A stretch of DNA of 64,000 nt from Streptomyces graminofaciens (GTDB lineage Bacteria; Actinomycetota; Actinomycetes; Streptomycetales; Streptomycetaceae): positions 5,300,001 through 5,364,000 of the forward strand of contig NZ_AP018448.1 of assembly GCF_030294945.1 (NCBI RefSeq), given 5' to 3'. Numbering within the stretch: the stretch's first letter is position 1; the number at the start of each line of letters is the position of its first letter. The notes under the pieces are model-generated. The model was given only the letters and a program-made list of their open reading frames with translations, searched no databases and was not told the origin of the DNA. Positions 54,412 to 63,238 of the stretch are shown one piece after another. The position numbers and the translations under genes were made by a program.

Positions 54412-55074
54412 GTGAAACCCATGGCGAGCAACACCCCGGCTCAGCCCCCCGCAGGGGTCCGGCCCATGCGAGCCGACGCCCGCCGCAACCACGACCGCCT
54501 GCTCACCGAGGCCCGCACCGTCTTCGCAGCCCACGGCACGAACGCCTCGCTCGAAGACATAGCCCGCCGCGCGGGCGTAGGCATCGGCACCCTCTACCGC
54601 CACTTCCCCAACCGCCAAGCCCTCATGAGCGCGGTCTTCGAGGAAGCGGTCGGCGACCTGCTGACCCGCGCCCAGGAGCACCTGGCCGCCCCGCAGCCCT
54701 GCTCCGCACTCATCGCCTGGCTGGGCGACATCATCACCCACGCGAGTGAATACCGAGGTCTGTCACGGGCCTTGATGACGGTGTCGTACACAGACACCGT
54801 CCCGCAGGGCGACGGATCGGACCTGGCACGATGCTGCGCCCCCATCCAGGAGGCCGGCACCGCCCTGCTCCAGCGAGCGCAGCGCTCCGGTTCCGTACGC
54901 CCCGACGTGTCGATCGGTGATCTGCTCCAGCTCACCAACGCGATCGCGCTGGCGGCCGAGGAGACCCCGGACGACCCGGAGTTGGCCGACCGCCTGCTGA
55001 CCCTGACCCTGGGAGGCCTGAAGCCCCAGGGCCTGTCCGACGGTCGACCGGCGGAGCCGTCAGCGGCGCCGTAG
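54412..55074 (+). CDS. TetR family transcriptional regulator
   Basis: This 220-residue protein starts at GTG with AAGGAG spaced by five bases. Helix-turn-helix is near residues 25-70: LLTEARTVFAAHGTNASLEDIA, then AGVGIGTLYRHFPNR. The C-terminal part is a TetR-C-like ligand domain. The target is unknown. Its 3' end overlaps the convergent DeoR gene by 15 bp. Confidence 0.93.
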   Translation: MKPMASNTPAQPPAGVRPMRADARRNHDRLLTEARTVFAAHGTNASLEDIARRAGVGIGTLYRHFPNRQALMSAVFEEAVGDLLTRAQEHLAAPQPCSALIAWLGDIITHASEYRGLSRALMTVSYTDTVPQGDGSDLARCCAPIQEAGTALLQRAQRSGSVRPDVSIGDLLQLTNAIALAAEETPDDPELADRLLTLTLGGLKPQGLSDGRPAEPSAAP

Positions 55075-56022
55075 ATCCGCGACCCGGGCCGCCCGCCCGC
55101 CGTCCGCGGCCGACTCGCCGAGGACTCCCGCGGTGCGCAACTGCGGTGCCGTGCCGTGGACCTGGTTCCGGCGCGGGCCCGGCAGCGGCACATCCCGACG
55201 CGGCCCGCGCGCCGGGACGGGATCACCGCCCGTGCCGCCCGCCGCCCCGGCCACGGAGATCTGCACACCCTGATCGGCCAGGGCCTGCAACTCGGTGACC
55301 GCGCGGTCGTCGTGGCCCGGTGGATCGTCCGTCACCAGCCGGGTGATCACGTCCGTCGGCACCGTCTGGAACATCGTGTCGGTACCGAGCTTGGTGTGGT
55401 CGGCGAGGACGACGACCTCGGCGGCGGCCTGCACCAGCGCGCGGTCGACGGACGCCGACAGCATGTTGGACGTGGACAGGCCGCGCTCGGCGGTCAGTCC
55501 GCTCCCGGAGAGGAAGGCCTTGGAGACGCGCAGCCCCTGGAGGGACTGCTCGGCGCCGGAGCCGACCAGGGCGTAGTTGGAACCGCGGAGCGTGCCACCG
55601 GTCATCACGACCTCGACACGGTTGGCATGGGCCAACGCCTGGGCCACCAACAGGGAGTTGGTGACGACGGTCAGCCCGGGGACCCGCGCGAGCCGGCGCG
55701 CCAGCTCCTGCGTGGTGGTCCCCGCCCCGACCACGATGGCCTCGCCCTCTTCGACGAGGCTCGCGGCGAGATCGGCGATGGCCGTCTTCTCGGCGGTCGC
55801 GAGATGAGATTTCTGCGGAAAGCCGGACTCCCGCGTGAACCCGCCCGGCAATACCGCACCGCCGTGTCGGCGGTCGAGGAGTCCTTCTGCCTCCAGAGCG
55901 CGCACGTCCCGCCGTACGGTCACTTCGGAGGTCTGGACGACGCGGGCGAGCTCACGGAGCGACACGGCTCCGTTGGCGCGCACCATTTCGAGGATCAATT
56001 GACGACGTTCAGCAGCGAACAC
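55060..56022 (-). CDS. DeoR family transcriptional regulator
   Basis: This 320-residue protein starts at GTG; TACTGT ends seven nucleotides before it, suggesting a leaderless start. DeoR-type helix-turn-helix (RRQLILEMVRANGAVSLRELA, TSEVTVRRDVRALEAEGLL, RRHGGAVL) precedes a sugar-phosphate sensor domain with GAGTTTQELA and VVLADHTKLG. The final 70 residues are an arginine-, glycine- and proline-rich extension beyond the usual family end. It lies near nucleoside salvage genes, which may be its regulon. Confidence 0.92.
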   Translation of the reverse strand: MFAAERRQLILEMVRANGAVSLRELARVVQTSEVTVRRDVRALEAEGLLDRRHGGAVLPGGFTRESGFPQKSHLATAEKTAIADLAASLVEEGEAIVVGAGTTTQELARRLARVPGLTVVTNSLLVAQALAHANRVEVVMTGGTLRGSNYALVGSGAEQSLQGLRVSKAFLSGSGLTAERGLSTSNMLSASVDRALVQAAAEVVVLADHTKLGTDTMFQTVPTDVITRLVTDDPPGHDDRAVTELQALADQGVQISVAGAAGGTGGDPVPARGPRRDVPLPGPRRNQVHGTAPQLRTAGVLGESAADGGRAARVADLRRR

Positions 56023-56104
56023 GAAACTGACAGTAACGCCAGCGAGCGTCTGCTTTCAGCAGTTTGCGCCGAATAACAGAAGTTGTTCGCATGGTGATGC
56101 TTGA

Positions 56105-56120
56105 AGTGGTATAGGCCTCG
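56105..56120. promoter_or_regulatory. DasR-site-like sequence upstream of the DeoR gene
   Basis: AGTGGTATAGGCCTCG matches 12 of 16 positions of the DasR-responsive element AGTGGTCTAGACCACT. It also forms part of an ATAGGCC/GGCCTAT inverted repeat with 56125-56131. It sits about 85 bp upstream of the DeoR start, in the 213-bp gap after lpdA. Confidence 0.35.
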
Positions 56121-56235
56121 CCAGTGGCCTATCCGCGGCGACTATGCCGTACGAATGAACGAACACAGCCCCGTGACCAGCGACGATCCCGGGGCGTGCG
56201 CGATACGGCGGTCGGCGGGGTGCGCCGTGGGTGCG

Positions 56236-57684
56236 TCAGACCCCGCCGCCGGACTTGCGGGTGTGGAGCTGTCGCGCGACCTCGGCGATCGATCCGGAGA
56301 GCGACGGGTACACGGTGAAGGCTTTCGCGATCTGTTCGACGGTCAGGTTGTTGTCGACCGCGATGGAGATCGGGTGAATCAGCTCCGAGGCGCGCGGGGA
56401 GACCACGACACCGCCGACGACGATGCCGGTGCCGGGGCGGCAGAAGATCTTGACGAAGCCGTCGCGGATGCCCTGCATCTTGGCGCGCGGGTTGCGCAGC
56501 AGCGGCAGCTTCACCCCGACGGCGTCGATGACACCGGCGTCGAGGTCGGCCTGGGTGTATCCGACGGTGGCGATCTCGGGGTCGGTGAAGACGTTCGAGG
56601 AGACCGTCTTGAGGTTGAGCGGGGCCACGGCGTCGCCGAGGAAGTGGTACATGGCGATCCGGCCCTGCATGGCGGCCACGGAGGCGAGCGCGAAGACACC
56701 GGTGACGTCACCGGCTGCGTACACGCCGGGGGCGGTGGTCCTCGACACCTTGTCGGTCCAGATGTGCCCGGAGTCCTTGACCTTGACCCCGGCCCCTTCG
56801 AGTCCCATGCCCTCGGTGTTGGGGATGGCGCCGACGGCCATCAGACAGTGCGTACCGCTGATGACCCGCCCGTCGGAGAGCGTGACCTCGACCCGGTCGC
56901 CCACCCGCTTGGCGGACTCGGCCCTCGACCGCGCCATGACGTTCATACCGCGCCGCCGGAACACGTCTTCGAGGACGGCGGCGGCGTCCGGGTCCTCGCC
57001 CGGCAGCACACGGTCACGGCTGGATACGAGCGTGACACGCGACCCGAGCGCCTGGTAGGCGCCGGCGAACTCGGCACCGGTCACACCGGACCCGACCACG
57101 ATCAGCTCCTGCGGGAGCTCGTCGAGGTCGTAGACCTGGGTCCAGTTCAGGATGCGCTCGCCGTCGGGCTGCGCGTCGGGCAGCTCACGCGGGTGACCGC
57201 CGGTGGCGATGAGCACGGCGTCGGCGGTCAGGGTCTCCTCGGACCCGTCGGCGGCCCGTACGACCACCTTGCGCGACCCGTCCAGCCCCTGTTGGCCGTC
57301 CAGCCGCCCGCGCCCGCGCATGACCCGCGCCCCGGCCCGCGTCACGGACGCCGTGATGTCGTGGGACTGGGCGAGCGCGAGGCGCTTCACACGCCGGTTG
57401 ACCTTGCCGAGGTCCACACCGACGACGCGCGCGGCCTGCTCCAGGGGCGGGGTGTCGTCGGCGACGATGATCCCCAGCTCCTCGTACGACGAGTCGAAGG
57501 TGGTCATCACCTCGGCGGTCGCGATGAGCGTCTTCGACGGCACGCAGTCGGTGAGCACCGACGCCCCGCCCAGACCGTCGCAGTCGACGACGGTCACCTC
57601 CGCGCCCAGCTGCGCGGCCACCAGCGCCGCTTCATATCCGCCGGGTCCGCCACCGATGATCACGATCCGAGTCACATGCCCCAT
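56236..57684 (-). CDS. lpdA: LpdA-type NAD(P)H-quinone dehydrogenase (flavoprotein disulfide reductase family)
   Basis: This protein has 482 residues from ATG (MGHVTRIVIIGG); a GTG three codons later is also possible. FAD-binding GGGPGGYEAALVA, NAD-binding VVGSGVTGAEFAGAY and the dimerisation domain are intact. The redox pair is broken: GGASVLTDCVPSK keeps only the second Cys, and AFTVYPSLSG has Tyr where disulfide reductases have catalytic His. The same losses occur in M. tuberculosis LpdA (Rv3303c), a quinone reductase. It is not a lipoamide dehydrogenase. Confidence 0.9.
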   Translation of the reverse strand: MGHVTRIVIIGGGPGGYEAALVAAQLGAEVTVVDCDGLGGASVLTDCVPSKTLIATAEVMTTFDSSYEELGIIVADDTPPLEQAARVVGVDLGKVNRRVKRLALAQSHDITASVTRAGARVMRGRGRLDGQQGLDGSRKVVVRAADGSEETLTADAVLIATGGHPRELPDAQPDGERILNWTQVYDLDELPQELIVVGSGVTGAEFAGAYQALGSRVTLVSSRDRVLPGEDPDAAAVLEDVFRRRGMNVMARSRAESAKRVGDRVEVTLSDGRVISGTHCLMAVGAIPNTEGMGLEGAGVKVKDSGHIWTDKVSRTTAPGVYAAGDVTGVFALASVAAMQGRIAMYHFLGDAVAPLNLKTVSSNVFTDPEIATVGYTQADLDAGVIDAVGVKLPLLRNPRAKMQGIRDGFVKIFCRPGTGIVVGGVVVSPRASELIHPISIAVDNNLTVEQIAKAFTVYPSLSGSIAEVARQLHTRKSGGGV

Positions 57685-57724
57685 TGTCCCGCATGGGGGG
57701 CGATGCCACTGAGCCGGGGTGTCG

Positions 57725-57806
57725 GGGCGCCCGAAAGGGGCGCGTGGCGTGACATTCGCGGCTCCGCCGCGCGGGCGCGACCAGCCACGACGAAGCCGCG
57801 GCCGCC
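57725..57806. repeat. Intergenic GC-rich palindromic repeat, copy 5
   Basis: GGGCGCCCGAAAGGGGCGCG leads into GCTCCGCCGCGCGGGCGCGA and CCAGCCACGACGAAGCCGCG. The final part is nearly identical to copy 4. It lies between lpdA and the gamma-glutamylcyclotransferase-like gene, upstream of a leaderless promoter. Confidence 0.85.
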
Positions 57807-57873
57807 GGACCACAGCCACTCCCGAACTCCAAGGCACCCCCGCCCGAGCGAAGTGCTCCCGTACCCTCTCCCC

Positions 57874-58311
57874 ATGTCGCTCTACGCCGCCTACGCCGGC
57901 AACATGGACGCGCGGCTGATGTCCCGCCGCGCCCCCCACTCCCCGCTGCGCGCAACCGGCTGGCTGAACGACTGGCGGCTGACGTTCGGCGGCGAGCACA
58001 TGGGCTGGGAGGGCGCGCTGGCGACGGTCGTCGAGGCGCCCCGCTCACAGGTCTTCGTGGCGCTGTACGACATCGCCCCGATGGACGAGGAGGCGATGGA
58101 CCGCTGGGTCGGTGTCGGCCTGGACATCTACCGCCGGATGCGGATCCGCGTCCACACCCTCGACGGCGTGGAACCGGCCTGGGTCTACGTCCTCAACGGC
58201 TACGAGGGAGGCCTGCCCTCGGCCCGCTACCTGGGCGAGGTCGCGGACGCCGCGGAGTCGGCGGGGGCCCCGCACGACTATGTGATGGAGCTCCGCAAGC
58301 GGCCTTGCTGA
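57874..58311 (+). CDS. Gamma-glutamylcyclotransferase-like protein
   Basis: This 145-residue protein starts MSLYAAYAGNMDARLMSRR, matching the YxxYGSNM entry motif of the GGCT fold. Cavity segments LYDIAPMDEEAMDRW and the EPAWVYVLNGYEGGLPSARYL region fit. GGCT enzymes cyclise gamma-glutamyl amines; mycothiol-producing bacteria use related proteins of unclear function. TACCCT ends six nucleotides before the ATG, suggesting a leaderless start. Confidence 0.9.
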   Translation: MSLYAAYAGNMDARLMSRRAPHSPLRATGWLNDWRLTFGGEHMGWEGALATVVEAPRSQVFVALYDIAPMDEEAMDRWVGVGLDIYRRMRIRVHTLDGVEPAWVYVLNGYEGGLPSARYLGEVADAAESAGAPHDYVMELRKRPC

Positions 58312-58379
58312 GGGCGGAGCTCCGGGCTCCTTTGTTGGAAACGACCAGACAACGATCCCGTTCCCGGGAGGCTTGTCAT

Positions 58380-58391
58380 CTACGCGCGTAG
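58380..58391. promoter_or_regulatory. Palindrome upstream of the purine nucleoside phosphorylase gene
   Basis: CTACGCGCGTAG is a perfect 12-bp palindrome ending 12 bp before the TACCCT -10 box of the leaderless-type promoter (58404-58409; the start codon follows seven bases later). A repressor or activator site in the -35 area is likely. Confidence 0.6.
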
Positions 58392-58416
58392 GCCCGAACC
58401 GGCTACCCTCAGTCGC

Positions 58417-59241
58417 GTGAACGCATCTCTTCTTCCGGACGACATCCAGGGCGACCCGTACGCCGCCGCCGCCGACGCCGCCGCGCGCCTGCGGGAGCTC
58501 ACGGGCGCCGAGACCCATGACGTCGCTCTCGTGATGGGCTCCGGCTGGGCCCCGGCCGTGGACGCGCTCGGCGCCCCCGAGGCGGAGTTCCAGGTCACCG
58601 AGCTGCCCGGGTTCCCGCCGCCGGCGGTCGAGGGCCACGGCGGCAAGATCCGCTCGTACCGGATCGGTGACAAGCGCGCGCTCGTCTTCCTGGGCCGTAC
58701 GCACTACTACGAGGGCCGCGGTGTCGCCGCGGTGGCGCACGGTGTCCGCACCGCCGTCGCCGCCGGCGTCAAGACGATCGTCCTCACCAACGGCTGCGGC
58801 GGTCTGCGCGAGGGTATGCGTCCCGGGCAGCCGGTCCTGATCAGCGACCACCTGAACCTGACGGCGACGTCGCCGATCGTGGGCGCGAACTTCGTCGACC
58901 TCACGGACCTCTACTCCCCGCGTCTGCGCGCCCTCTGCAAGGAGATCGACCCCACCCTCGAGGAGGGCGTCTACGCGCAGTTCACCGGCCCGCACTACGA
59001 GACGCCGGCGGAGATCCGGATGGCCCGGGTCATCGGCGCGGACCTGGTCGGCATGTCGACGGTCCTGGAGGCCATCGCCGCGCGCGAGGCGGGTGCCGAG
59101 GTGCTGGGCATCTCCCTGGTCACGAACCTGGCGGCTGGCATGACGGGCGAGCCGCTGAACCACGAGGAGGTCCTCCAGGCGGGCCGCGACTCGGCGACCC
59201 GCATGGGCGACCTGCTGTCCCAGGTACTGGGCCGGCTGTAG
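58417..59241 (+). CDS. Purine-nucleoside phosphorylase
   Basis: This 274-residue protein is of the trimeric (PunA/PNP) type, starting at GTG. Phosphate-site segments [16 protein letters not shown] and VLTNGCGGL, and purine-site segments [12 protein letters not shown] and [10 protein letters not shown], are present. It splits purine ribonucleosides to the base and ribose-1-phosphate. The mutase encoded next can convert that product, so the pair fits nucleoside salvage. Confidence 0.94.
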   Translation: MNASLLPDDIQGDPYAAAADAAARLRELTGAETHDVALVMGSGWAPAVDALGAPEAEFQVTELPGFPPPAVEGHGGKIRSYRIGDKRALVFLGRTHYYEGRGVAAVAHGVRTAVAAGVKTIVLTNGCGGLREGMRPGQPVLISDHLNLTATSPIVGANFVDLTDLYSPRLRALCKEIDPTLEEGVYAQFTGPHYETPAEIRMARVIGADLVGMSTVLEAIAAREAGAEVLGISLVTNLAAGMTGEPLNHEEVLQAGRDSATRMGDLLSQVLGRL

Positions 59242-59288
59242 CGAACCCGAGCTCGCGCGTCGGCGGATACGGGTTCGACCGGACCGCT

Positions 59289-59420
59289 CACGCAGTTCCC
59301 CGCACCCCTGAAAAGCCGGGGCCGGTTGTTCAAGGGGCGTGGAGGAACTGCGCGACAAGCCCCCACCGGGCCGCAGCCGACACACCTGCCCGGGGGTCTG
59401 GGGGCGCAGCCCCAGGAATG
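59289..59420. repeat. Intergenic GC-rich palindromic repeat, copy 6, in the 336-bp gap
   Basis: CGCAGTTCCCCGCACCCCTG and CAAGGGGCGTGGAGGAACTG with CGCGACAAGCCCCCACC are facing arms of the same family. A second motif follows: CCCGGGGGTCTGGGGGCGCA with GCCCCAGG. Apart from these and a few CACCTCACC direct repeats near 59465-59485, the gap between the phosphorylase and mutase genes holds nothing recognisable. Confidence 0.85.
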
Positions 59421-59577
59421 GGACGGGTAGGGGCGGCGGGGGGCGAGGACAATCGGGACCGCACCTCACCGCACCTCACCTCACCCCAGCGCACCGGCAC
59501 GCACGCCCCGAGCCCCTGGTCACCCGGGTACGCCCCGCAAGGCCCCGTACAACACCAGAACGAGAGGTTGACCCCCC

Positions 59578-61218
59578 GTGCACGACGACCTGATCGCCCG
59601 CGCCAAGGCGTGGCTGGCCGAGGACCCCGACCCGGAAACCCGCGCCGAACTCGCCGAGCTGATCGACGCCACGGACACGCCGGAACTCACCGCCCGCTTC
59701 TCCGGCACCCTCCAGTTCGGCACGGCAGGCCTCCGCGGCGAACTCGGCGCCGGCCCCATGCGCATGAACCGCTCGGTCGTCATCCGCGCCGCCGCGGGCC
59801 TCGCCGCGTACCTGAACAAGAAGGGCGCCACCGGCGGCCTCGTCGTCATCGGCTACGACGCCCGCCACAAGTCCGCCGACTTCGCCCGCGACACGGCCGC
59901 CGTCATGACCGGCGCGGGCCTGCGCGCGGCCGTCCTCCCCCGCCCCCTCCCCACCCCCGTCCTGGCCTTCGCCATAAGGCACCTCGGCGCGGTGGCGGGC
60001 GTGGAGGTCACGGCCAGCCACAACCCGCCCCGCGACAACGGCTACAAGGTCTACCTGGGCGACGGCTCCCAGATCGTGCCCCCGGCCGACGCCGAGATCG
60101 CGGCCGAGATCGACGCCGTACGGTCCCTCGACGACGTCCCCCGCCCGGACCGCGGCTGGGACACCCTCGACGAGGCGGTCCTCGACGCCTACCTCGCCCG
60201 TACGGACGCGGTCCTCGCCCAGGGCTCCCCCCGCACCGCCCGCGTCGTCTACACGGCCATGCACGGCGTCGGCAAGGACACCCTGCTCGCCGCCTTCGCC
60301 CGCGCGGGCTTCCCGGCGCCGGCGCTGGTCGCCGAGCAGGCCGAGCCGGACCCCGACTTCCCGACCGTCGCCTTCCCCAACCCGGAAGAGCCCGGCGCGA
60401 TGGACCTCGCCTTCGCGAAGGCCCGCGAGACGGACCCCGATCTGATCGTCGCGAACGACCCGGACGCCGACCGCTGTGCCGTGGCGGTCAAGGAGGGCGA
60501 TCGAGGTGGGGCCTGGCGGATGCTGCGCGGCGACGAGGTCGGCGCGCTCCTCGCCACCCACCTGGTCAGGCGCGGGGCGCAGGGCACCTTCGCCGAATCC
60601 ATCGTCTCCTCCTCCCTCCTCGGCCGGATCGCCGAGAAGGCCGGACTCCCCTACGAGGAGACCCTCACCGGCTTCAAGTGGATCGCCCGCGTCGAGGGCC
60701 TGCGCTACGGCTACGAGGAGGCCCTCGGCTACTGCGTGGACCCCGAGGGCGTACGCGACAAGGACGGCATCACGGCGGCCCTGCTCATCACGGAGCTGGC
60801 CTCGCAGCTGAAGGAGGAGGGCCGCACCCTCCTCGACCTGCTGGACGACATCGCGGTCGAGCACGGTCTGCACGCCACCGACCAGCTGTCGGTCCGCGTC
60901 CAGGACCTGTCGATCATCGCCCGCGCCATGGAGCGGCTCCGCGAGCAGCCCCCGACCGCCCTCGCGGGCCTGGCCATCACCAAGGCCGAGGACCTCACCC
61001 AGGGCACGGACAGACTCCCGCCCACGGACGGCCTGCGCTACACGCTCGACGGCGCCCGCGTGATCGTCCGCCCCAGCGGCACGGAACCCAAGCTGAAGTG
61101 CTACCTGGAGGTCGTGGTCCCGGTCGCCGGGCACGCCGAGCTCCCGGCGGCCCGTACGAAGGCCACGGAGCTGCTGGCGACGATCAAGCGGGATCTGTCG
61201 CGGGCGGCGGGCATCTGA
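59578..61218 (+). CDS. Phosphohexo/phosphopentomutase (alpha-D-phosphohexomutase family)
   Basis: This 546-residue protein starts at GTG. The phosphoserine loop is TASHNPPRDNGYK with Ser147 as the phosphorylated residue, the metal loop is NDPDADRC, the sugar loop GDEVGALLATH and GYEEALGYCVD, and the phosphate-binding loop RPSGTEPKLK. This long PGM2-like form often acts on ribose-1-phosphate or glucose-1-phosphate. Placement after purine phosphorylase supports a phosphopentomutase role; annotation as phosphomannomutase is also common. Confidence 0.94.
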   Translation: MHDDLIARAKAWLAEDPDPETRAELAELIDATDTPELTARFSGTLQFGTAGLRGELGAGPMRMNRSVVIRAAAGLAAYLNKKGATGGLVVIGYDARHKSADFARDTAAVMTGAGLRAAVLPRPLPTPVLAFAIRHLGAVAGVEVTASHNPPRDNGYKVYLGDGSQIVPPADAEIAAEIDAVRSLDDVPRPDRGWDTLDEAVLDAYLARTDAVLAQGSPRTARVVYTAMHGVGKDTLLAAFARAGFPAPALVAEQAEPDPDFPTVAFPNPEEPGAMDLAFAKARETDPDLIVANDPDADRCAVAVKEGDRGGAWRMLRGDEVGALLATHLVRRGAQGTFAESIVSSSLLGRIAEKAGLPYEETLTGFKWIARVEGLRYGYEEALGYCVDPEGVRDKDGITAALLITELASQLKEEGRTLLDLLDDIAVEHGLHATDQLSVRVQDLSIIARAMERLREQPPTALAGLAITKAEDLTQGTDRLPPTDGLRYTLDGARVIVRPSGTEPKLKCYLEVVVPVAGHAELPAARTKATELLATIKRDLSRAAGI

Positions 61219-61305
61219 GCCACGCGCACAGGAGCCACAGGCACAGCGAAGCCCCGGTCGGTCCGACCGGGGCTTCGCTGTTCTCCCCACGGCACACCAC
61301 TCAGC

Positions 61306-63006
61306 TCACGGCACGAGCACCAGCGCCGCCACCCACACCACGCACAGCACCGCGCCCACCGGCCACAACGCCCGCCCCCGCACGCGCTCGGCGCCGGTCT
61401 CGGTGGGCCGCAGCTCGGGGTCCCTCCACATCGCGGTGATCTCGGCGGCCACCTTCTCGTACGGGTGGATGAGGCCGTAGCGCCGTTCCAGCCAGGGCCA
61501 GCGCGGGGCGTGGGCCGACCAGTCGCCGCCGAACCGGGCCCGGCGGCTGGCGACCCGCAGCGTGCCGCCGGCGCACCTGACGACCATGAGGTGGTCCCAC
61601 TGGATGTGCCGCGTCCCGCGCAACCCGCTGAGCCAGAGCCCGTCCTTGTCGGCGGTGATCCGCCACGCGGCCCGGCCGGGCAGTACGAACACCCCGATGA
61701 GCCCGAGGAAGGCACCGGGTACGTAGCGCCACGACCCGCCCTCCGTCAGCACCATGGCGGCCGCCCAGATCACGATCGCCACGCAGACCAGCCAGTCCAG
61801 CGGGCCCGCCCGCCAGCGCCGTACGGACCCGGCCGAGCCCAGCGTCTTCGTCGTCACCGCCTCGGCCGCCGCGTGCCGCTCCTCGTAGGCGGCGGCCCGC
61901 CTGACCCGAACCTTGTCCGCCCTGATCCGGAGGCGCACGGCCCGCTCGGACAGCAGCCGCACCGGGCCCGTCGAGGACTCCACGATCACGTCACCGGGGT
62001 CGTCCGCGTCCTCGGAAGCGCTGACGATCACGACCTCGGCGCCGTCGTGGGCCGCCCCGTACAGCACCGCCTCGCGCAGGGGCCCGGGCGCCTCGTCGTC
62101 CTCGTCCACGTCCTCGTCGGCGTCGAACAGCTCGTCCGGCTCCTCGTCGTCGAGCGGCTCGTCGTCGAGCGGCTCGTCGTCCTCCTCCTCGTCCTCGTAC
62201 CACTCCTCCGCCGAGACGACGAACAGCGGCCGCAGCGCGCCCACGTCGTCGGAGGCGAAGACCTCCGTGGTCCCGTACGCGTCGTCGCGCGTCAGCACCC
62301 GGAGCACCGGCACGGGCGCGCCGCGCAGCGCGGCGGCCCGACGGCGCCCCAGCCACCCGGAGAGCAGCGCGGTCACCCCCCAACCGATCACCAGCCAGCC
62401 GACCAGCAGCGATATCAGCCGGTCGTCGGTGGCGTCCCAGAAGGACGCGGTGGCGATCAGCGCGGCACCGGGCACGGGCAGGAGCAGCCCCAGGCGGATG
62501 AGGAACCGCCCGCGCCGCAGCGGCCCGGCCCCCTCCGGCACCGGCGCCGTCGCACCACCGGCCGCGTGCAGGGCACACCGCCGCTGCGCCCGGGCCCGGT
62601 TCAGCCGCCACTCGACGGCGGCCCAGACGACGTTCACGAGGAGGAGCGCGGGCACGAGCACGGGGCCCAGACCGCCCGCGTGCCAGGCCAGTACGAGGGT
62701 CAGCAGGGGCGCCGAGACGCGTACGGCCTCGGGGCGCACGAGGGCCCACACCAGGTGCAGCGGGAGCAGCGCGGCGAGGGCGGCGGGCACCCCGGCGAAG
62801 ACGGCCAGCCACATCCCGCCGAGCAGGCCGACGAGGGCCACGCCGCCCACGTTCACCGAGCGTGCCCGGGCCGGCAGCCACCTCGGCGGCAGCGCCCGTG
62901 TCCACGACCGCGCCGACTCACCGGTCCAGGCGGGGCAGCCCTCGGGCACGGCGGACTCGGGCAGCCGCCGCAAGGGCTGCTCCAGTGGTTCGGTACTCGT
63001 GCTCAT
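61306..63006 (-). CDS. Large membrane protein with C-terminal PH-like domain
   Basis: This 566-residue protein starts at ATG (MSTSTEPLEQPLRRLP). Several N-terminal membrane helices (residues 45-170) are followed by another helix pair near 190-240, a long highly acidic segment (EEWYEDEEEDDEPLDDEPLD onward, residues 280-320) and a C-terminal pair of helices with a PH-like domain (WRITADKDGLWLSGLRGTRH). A second PH-domain gene lies upstream on the same strand. The function of these actinobacterial proteins is unknown. Confidence 0.85.
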   Translation of the reverse strand: MSTSTEPLEQPLRRLPESAVPEGCPAWTGESARSWTRALPPRWLPARARSVNVGGVALVGLLGGMWLAVFAGVPAALAALLPLHLVWALVRPEAVRVSAPLLTLVLAWHAGGLGPVLVPALLLVNVVWAAVEWRLNRARAQRRCALHAAGGATAPVPEGAGPLRRGRFLIRLGLLLPVPGAALIATASFWDATDDRLISLLVGWLVIGWGVTALLSGWLGRRRAAALRGAPVPVLRVLTRDDAYGTTEVFASDDVGALRPLFVVSAEEWYEDEEEDDEPLDDEPLDDEEPDELFDADEDVDEDDEAPGPLREAVLYGAAHDGAEVVIVSASEDADDPGDVIVESSTGPVRLLSERAVRLRIRADKVRVRRAAAYEERHAAAEAVTTKTLGSAGSVRRWRAGPLDWLVCVAIVIWAAAMVLTEGGSWRYVPGAFLGLIGVFVLPGRAAWRITADKDGLWLSGLRGTRHIQWDHLMVVRCAGGTLRVASRRARFGGDWSAHAPRWPWLERRYGLIHPYEKVAAEITAMWRDPELRPTETGAERVRGRALWPVGAVLCVVWVAALVLVP

Positions 63007-63238
63007 GGCCACCCAGACTCTCGTAACCTCACAGTGGTGGCCCTCGGCACGACCCCACACGAACGCTCCCGCCCGCACGCTCCCACGGCAGGAAACCGCA
63101 GGAAGCTGTGAGCCCGCGGAAGCCACAGACAAACACAGACGCAGGCAGCGCATACAGCCCGCGAGGAGCTACAGCGCGCGCCGACCCCGCAGAAGGCAGC
63201 CCTGCGCCGCCCTCGACCCGGCAAGAACGGCCCGGGCC

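Noticed and set aside
54412..56022. TetR and DeoR genes as one regulatory unit
   Set aside because: They are convergent with a 15-bp 3' overlap, so they cannot share a transcript; adjacency alone does not show joint control.
56101..57873. Upstream extension of the gamma-glutamylcyclotransferase-like frame
   Set aside because: It runs antisense through lpdA, and the conserved family N-terminus plus a leaderless -10 box place the start at 57874.
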